A DNA stretch of 18,716 bases from Candidatus Puniceispirillum sp. (lineage in GTDB: Bacteria; Pseudomonadota; Alphaproteobacteria; Puniceispirillales; Puniceispirillaceae). Of this stretch, positions 15,246-18,716 are shown one piece after another; the stretch's first letter is position 1; the number at the start of each line of letters is the position of its first letter. Where the stretch lies: the NCBI GenBank assembly GCA_016780525.1, contig JADHLR010000015.1:1-18716 (forward strand). Reading direction: 5' to 3'. Under the pieces are notes generated by a model. It was given only the letters and a program-made list of their open reading frames with translations. It had not been told where the DNA came from and did no database searches. The position numbers and the translations under genes are program-made.

Positions 15246-15281
15246 TGAATCTCTGGCGTCACTTGAATCTCTGGCGTCACT
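15246..15281. repeat. Perfect 18-bp tandem duplication upstream of ubiD
   Basis: TGAATCTCTGGCGTCACT occurs twice head to tail (15246-15263 and 15264-15281) with no mismatch. It lies 105-140 bp upstream of the ubiD start. It may be a pair of binding sites on the same face of the helix only if the factor tolerates an 18-bp period, or it may be a recent slippage duplication. Confidence 0.8.
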
Positions 15282-15335
15282 GTTCCGTTTGATGCCTCTG
15301 GAAATGCGATGGTCAGTTTTTTTCAGAAAATGGTC

Positions 15336-15367
15336 AAAAAAACCGCCTGCGATCGCGTAAGATGCGG
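15336..15367 (-). terminator. Possible intrinsic terminator of the sodium channel gene
   Basis: On the minus strand, directly after the channel stop, CCGC (15367-15364) can pair with GCGG (15346-15343), which is followed by seven T residues (15342-15336). The stem is short and the loop long, and the loop contains the self-complementary GCGATCGC. The T-run at the right place makes termination plausible. Confidence 0.45.
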
Positions 15368-15368
15368 A

Positions 15369-16232
15369 TTAATTTTTCGGCTCTGACCGCATCTGTGCCT
15401 GCTTGCCGGCGGCGCGTTTAACGGCGGCGAGTTCATTGGAAATTTCATCAAGCTTGGCATGTAGTTTCTGCAGATCGCGCTGGGTCACCGGGGCGTCATC
15501 ATCCTGCCCGAGAGCTTCGGCTTCAAGCTTTTGCGCGGTTTGCATTGAATCAACAATGATGCCGATGAAAAAATTCAAAACAGCAAAGCTGGTAATGATG
15601 ATAAATGGCAGAAAAAATGACCAGGCCCATGGGAACAAAGTCATCGTCGGCCTGACCACGCCCATTGACCAGCTTTCGAGTGTCATAATTTGAAATAATG
15701 TGTATGCAGACGCGCTGATGGTGCCAAACCATTCCTGCATATTTGGGTCTGGATGAACGCCAAACAATTTTGTCGCTAAAACAGCCGCCACATAAAAGAT
15801 TAGGCCAAGCACGCCCACCACCGATACCATGCCGGGGATCGAGTAGCCGATGGCTGAGACCACCCGCCGCATCTGCGGCACAACCGAGATCAGGCGCAGA
15901 ACCCGCAAAATCCTCAATGTACGCAACACGGTGAGCGCACCGCTGGTTGGTAACCAGGCAATGCCGACAATCACAAGATCAAAAATATTCCAGCCTGAAC
16001 GAAAGAAATTCAGCCGGTATACGTAAAATTTTAATGCCAGCTCAACAGAAAATATCACCAGAATGATACGGTCTATCCAATGCAGGGCGGCACCAAAGTC
16101 GGACAGAATCTCGGCGTCCGTTTCCAACCCAAGGGTGACGGCATTGATCAGTATCAAAATGGTGATAAAACTTGTGACCGCACGACCTTCTAGCGATGAT
16201 GCGATGGCGTCTTTATGAGTTTGAGCAGACAT
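15369..16232 (-). CDS. Bacterial voltage-gated sodium channel (NaChBac/NavAb family)
   Basis: This 287-residue protein is a single six-helix ion-channel subunit that would assemble as a tetramer in the inner membrane. S1-S3 lie at about 18-36, 52-71 and 81-95. S4 is the voltage sensor, with arginines at 104, 107, 110 and 113 spaced by three in VLRTLRILRVLRL. S5 spans about 133-157. The pore helix leads to the selectivity filter TLESWSM (184-190), the sequence I recall for NavAb, whose glutamate ring (Glu186) selects sodium. S6 is about 205-230. The tail has an acidic linker and a heptad-like segment (about 250-275) matching the C-terminal coiled coil that holds BacNav tetramers together. The length is near NaChBac (274). 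Marine and alkaliphilic bacteria commonly carry such channels for sodium-linked motility or pH balance. Its neighbours do not look functionally related. Confidence 0.96.
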   Translation of the reverse strand: MSAQTHKDAIASSLEGRAVTSFITILILINAVTLGLETDAEILSDFGAALHWIDRIILVIFSVELALKFYVYRLNFFRSGWNIFDLVIVGIAWLPTSGALTVLRTLRILRVLRLISVVPQMRRVVSAIGYSIPGMVSVVGVLGLIFYVAAVLATKLFGVHPDPNMQEWFGTISASAYTLFQIMTLESWSMGVVRPTMTLFPWAWSFFLPFIIITSFAVLNFFIGIIVDSMQTAQKLEAEALGQDDDAPVTQRDLQKLHAKLDEISNELAAVKRAAGKQAQMRSEPKN

Positions 16233-16626
16233 GAAATAACACTATCCAGATAAGATTTGGCCGCAAGATATGTGCTTATGAACCGAGATACAAGGTTGAA
16301 AATCATCTGCGTAAATGGCGCTGATCAGATCGATGCGACGGGCTGAATTTCTGTGGTCATGTGGGTGATCTGCATATTGCGTGAAGGCTCTGTTTGCTCT
16401 TCTTTTCTTACATAAGCATATTCTGAAATGATACGGCGTTGCGCCAGTACATCCGTATGGCGCACAAAAACGAACAATTGATAAAGATTGTTTGCAGATT
16501 TTCTTTCCGCCAATTTGCATCACCGAAGGGCTAGGTTTGCGCCGTTAGCTGGTGTTGAATGGGTGAAGGGCTGTGATTAAACTGGGATAAGGCGACATCG
16601 GATGGGTGAGACAGTAAGGGGCGCAC
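16233..16626. promoter_or_regulatory. Divergent intergenic region between the channel and the SLC13 transporter
   Basis: These 394 bp separate two divergent genes and should hold both promoters, but I cannot assign consensus elements. Overlapping small open frames occur on the minus strand, 93 codons at 16242-16523 and 62 codons at 16325-16513. Neither has a recognisable domain. I see no convincing hairpin or RNA gene. Confidence 0.4.
16325..16513 (-). CDS. Doubtful small hypothetical protein (62 residues)
   Basis: A 62-codon frame on the minus strand would start at TTG (16513), with a stop codon three codons upstream in the same frame and a weak GGTGA before the start. The product would be a soluble, mixed-charge peptide with NLYQLFVFVRH near its start and no recognisable family. 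Its amino-acid mix looks protein-like and it fills an unusually long gap for this compact region. However, a rare start, short length and a longer competing frame on the same strand make it uncertain. Confidence 0.2.
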   Translation of the reverse strand: MAERKSANNLYQLFVFVRHTDVLAQRRIISEYAYVRKEEQTEPSRNMQITHMTTEIQPVASI

Positions 16627-18471
16627 ATGCTTGAGGTTCTGGGTAATACAGAATTCACCTTTCAGATGTGGAGTTTGTTCACGCTGATTGTTGTTGCGCT
16701 CATTTTCTATGCAAATGAAAATGTACCGATGGAAGTGACATCCGTCGCTACCCTTGTTCTGCTTTTACTGTTTTTCCATTTTTTGGCGATTCTGGATCAG
16801 AATGACAATAATCTGCTTGGCGCTGACCGGTTGCTTCTTGGCTTTGCGAATACAGCGCTGCTGACGGTTCTGGCGCTTCTTGTTGTTGGCCAGGGCATGG
16901 CCAGAACCGGTGTTCTGGAAATTGTCGCGCGCTATATTTTGCGGATCAGTTTTGGCAAATTATGGCTGGCTGTGCTGATCGCGCTGCTTGCGGTGTTATT
17001 CATCAGTGCGTTTTTGAACAATATTCCCGTTGTGGTGATTTTTATTCCGATCCTGCAGGGCATTGCCCAGCGCTTTAAAGTGCCGGCTTCAAAATTATTG
17101 ATGCCGCTCAGCTTTGTTGCGGTTGTTGGCGGCATGACCACATTGGTCGGTTCGGGAACAAACCTGCTGGTGTCCAGCGCTTTGATTGAGGCTGGATATG
17201 AAGAGTTTAGTTTCTTTGAGTTCACTGTTCCGGGGCTTGTTCTGGCGCTGACCGGTCTGCTGTATGTGATGCTGGTGGCACAAAAGCTGCTTCCCAATCG
17301 AACCACCCTAAGCCACCGCCTGCGGGAACGTTCGGGCCAGCATTATATCGTTGAACTTGCCGTGTCTGCCGATTCTGAACTGATTGGCGAAACCATTACG
17401 GCTGGCGATATGCCCGGTTTGACCGGCGTTAAGCTGCATATGATCCACCGCCAGGGAAGAACCATTTTGCCCCCCTTTCGTAATCAGCGAATTTATGATG
17501 GTGATGTGCTTGCGGTATCAGCAAGCCGGGATAATTTACGTGAGACAATCAATCGGGATGTTGGCCTATACCAGATCGGCACTCATTTTGACGCGCAGAG
17601 TGAGCATGCCTCATCAGATCAGATTGTTGTCGAACTTATGATTCCACCATCCTCTGCGATGGTGGGGCAGGCCGTTGATAAGGCCCGTTTCGAGGCCAGA
17701 AACAATTGCTATATTCTTGGTGTTCAACGTCATGCGCACATGATTCGAAGCCGTATGGGGCAAGTCAAGCTGCTTGCCGGTGACATGCTGCTGGTGCAAT
17801 GCGCTGCGGAAAAACTGCATGATATATGTGATGATTTAGATGTGGTGTTGGTTGAGCTGTCGATTGAGGAGCTGCCGAACAGGAATAAAATTCTGGCCGC
17901 GGTTCTGACCTTTGCGAGTGTGGTATTTATGGCTGCATCCGGTTTGGTTCCGATTGTCATCGCGGCCATTTTCGGGGCCTTGATGATGATCCTCACCAAG
18001 GTGATAACGTTGCCGCAAGCGGTGCGCGCGATCGATCCGAAAATTGTGACAACAATCGTAACGGCGCTGGCGCTGGGAACGGCAATGCAGGTCACCGGCG
18101 GCGCGGCGTATCTTGCCGAACTGGTGCTGCTGGCAACCGGCGATAGCGGCCCGGAAGTGGTGCTGAGTGTGTTCTTTATTCTGGTCGCCTGCCTTGCCAA
18201 TATTGTCAGCACCAAGACCTGTGCCGTGCTGTTTACGCCGATTGGCCTCAGTCTGGCGTTACAAATTGGACTGGATCCGCGGATTTTTGCGGTTACCGTC
18301 GTGTTCGCGGCCAATTGTGCATTTGCCACGCCATTTGCCTATCAGACAAGCCTGTTGGTGATGGGGCCGGGCAGCTACCAATTTAAAGATTTTCTAAAGG
18401 TCGGATCACCCCTGGTGATCATCATCTGGATTGTCTTTTCACTGTTTGCGCCCTGGTATTACGGCATTTAA
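16627..18471 (+). CDS. SLC13/DASS-type anion transporter with two RCK_C (TrkA-C) domains
   Basis: This 614-residue membrane protein has the layout of the YfbS/SAC1-type branch of the SLC13 (divalent anion:sodium symporter) family. A first membrane half (about 15-220) contains the hairpin-loop motif LNNIPVVVIFIP (130-141) and GSGTNLLVSSAL (175-186). Two cytosolic RCK_C domains follow (about 238-311 and 332-412). A second membrane half (about 420-612) has VSTKTCAVLFTPIG (527-540) and CAFATPFAYQTSLLVMGPG. The paired loops normally carry Ser-Asn-Thr motifs that bind sodium and substrate. Here they read GTN and STKT, so the site is altered. Sulfate, tricarboxylate and dicarboxylate are known substrates in the family, but none can be chosen. 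AAGGGG about 7 nt before the ATG fixes the start. It is divergent from the sodium channel, a pairing that may reflect sodium physiology. Confidence 0.9.
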   Translation: MLEVLGNTEFTFQMWSLFTLIVVALIFYANENVPMEVTSVATLVLLLLFFHFLAILDQNDNNLLGADRLLLGFANTALLTVLALLVVGQGMARTGVLEIVARYILRISFGKLWLAVLIALLAVLFISAFLNNIPVVVIFIPILQGIAQRFKVPASKLLMPLSFVAVVGGMTTLVGSGTNLLVSSALIEAGYEEFSFFEFTVPGLVLALTGLLYVMLVAQKLLPNRTTLSHRLRERSGQHYIVELAVSADSELIGETITAGDMPGLTGVKLHMIHRQGRTILPPFRNQRIYDGDVLAVSASRDNLRETINRDVGLYQIGTHFDAQSEHASSDQIVVELMIPPSSAMVGQAVDKARFEARNNCYILGVQRHAHMIRSRMGQVKLLAGDMLLVQCAAEKLHDICDDLDVVLVELSIEELPNRNKILAAVLTFASVVFMAASGLVPIVIAAIFGALMMILTKVITLPQAVRAIDPKIVTTIVTALALGTAMQVTGGAAYLAELVLLATGDSGPEVVLSVFFILVACLANIVSTKTCAVLFTPIGLSLALQIGLDPRIFAVTVVFAANCAFATPFAYQTSLLVMGPGSYQFKDFLKVGSPLVIIIWIVFSLFAPWYYGI

Positions 18472-18571
18472 GGGCTGGGGCTTTATCGCGCAAACCATCG
18501 CATGCTGCCCCTCTTTCGATTTTTGCTCGCAAAAGGACATGCGTTTTGACGAAATGATGATCCTGGAAAAT
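18472..18571. other. Intergenic tail after the SLC13 gene
   Basis: I see no gene in this segment. GGGGC (18477-18481) and GCCCC (18507-18511) could pair across a 25-nt loop, followed by a mixed T-rich stretch, which would be a weak terminator at best. Confidence 0.3.
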
Positions 18572-18588
18572 TGGAGCGGGTGAAGGGA
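18572..18588 (-). other. tRNA-Gly 3'-end fragment, candidate integration attachment site
   Basis: TGGAGCGGGTGAAGGGA on the plus strand is the reverse complement of the last 17 nt (T-arm end, acceptor strand and CCA) that I recall for bacterial tRNA-Gly(UCC) genes. Beyond 18588 the match to a tRNA stops, so this is not a whole tRNA gene. Isolated tRNA 3' ends are the usual displaced attachment sites left by tyrosine-recombinase elements. Given its orientation, chromosome would lie to the left and the element to the right. Confidence 0.55.
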
Positions 18589-18679
18589 GGTTCGACGCCT
18601 AACCCACGCACCAACAAATACCTGACTTTCAGTTATATCAATTACTTAGCATATATAAGCGCTATCTAAAACACCTTAT

Positions 18680-18703
18680 TTTGGCTAACAGTTTGGCTAA
18701 CAG
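18680..18703. repeat. 12-bp tandem repeat next to the tRNA fragment
   Basis: TTTGGCTAACAG occurs twice in tandem (18680-18691 and 18692-18703) without mismatch, about 90 bp to the right of the tRNA-Gly fragment. Short direct repeats near an attachment core are typical of integrase arm-type sites. No gene is visible yet before the window ends. Confidence 0.75.
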
Positions 18704-18716
18704 CCGAGTTTCAAGG

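Noticed and set aside
15246..15281. A CRISPR array
   Set aside because: There are only two repeat copies, directly abutting, with no spacers and no cas genes.
17730..18329. A 199-codon minus-strand frame inside the SLC13 gene
   Set aside because: It is antisense to the second membrane half. Its Ala/Thr/Ser-rich product is a typical mirror of a hydrophobic gene.
18572..18644. A complete tRNA gene around the tRNA-Gly-like end, or a plus-strand tRNA ending in ACGCACCA near 18614
   Set aside because: No 5' acceptor strand, D-arm or anticodon arm is present on either strand. The plus-strand T-arm-like part (GGTTCGACGCC) has mismatched stems.

Overview
This 18.7 kb window looks like chromosome from a marine alphaproteobacterium. 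The points for this are a base composition near half GC by eye, a tripartite tricarboxylate transporter (TTT) set, a bacterial voltage-gated sodium channel and dense operons with overlapping starts. A SAR116-type lineage would fit, but no rRNA or housekeeping marker is present, so placement is inference.

Layout. (1) Positions 1-8413, leftward: a CoA-transferase family III gene, then tctC-tctB-tctA, an AbrB-family membrane protein, a thiamine-diphosphate (ThDP) enzyme, a crotonase-fold protein and, cut by the left edge, the start of a PIG-L/GalB-type 4-oxalomesaconate hydratase. (2) Positions 8652-12863, rightward: a GalD/PrpF-type 4-oxalomesaconate tautomerase, a D-2-hydroxyacid dehydrogenase, a PIG3-type quinone oxidoreductase, a carboxymuconolactone decarboxylase-fold protein and a TIGR02444/DUF2390 protein. 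Most of these overlap or nearly touch. (3) Positions 12829-15141, leftward: a ubiD-family decarboxylase followed by ubiX flavin prenyltransferase, converging on block 2 with a 35-bp tail overlap. (4) Positions 15369-18471: a NaChBac/NavAb-type sodium channel (leftward) and a divergent SLC13-type transporter with two RCK_C domains (rightward). (5) Positions 18472-18716: no gene, but a fragment matching the 3' end of a tRNA-Gly gene followed by a 12-bp tandem repeat, which looks like the edge of an integrative element running off to the right.

Working model. Blocks 1-3 look like one catabolic locus for a carboxylated, probably aromatic, compound. The TTT system would import the acid. UbiD, with prenylated FMN made by UbiX, would add or remove a carboxyl group. 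GalD and GalB are consecutive steps of the gallate / protocatechuate 4,5-cleavage route (keto-enol tautomerisation, then hydration of 4-oxalomesaconate). The CoA-transferase, crotonase-fold protein, ThDP enzyme and oxidoreductases imply extra steps outside the textbook pathway. No ring-cleavage dioxygenase, aldolase or transcriptional regulator lies in the window. The substrate and the order of reactions are therefore inferred, not shown.
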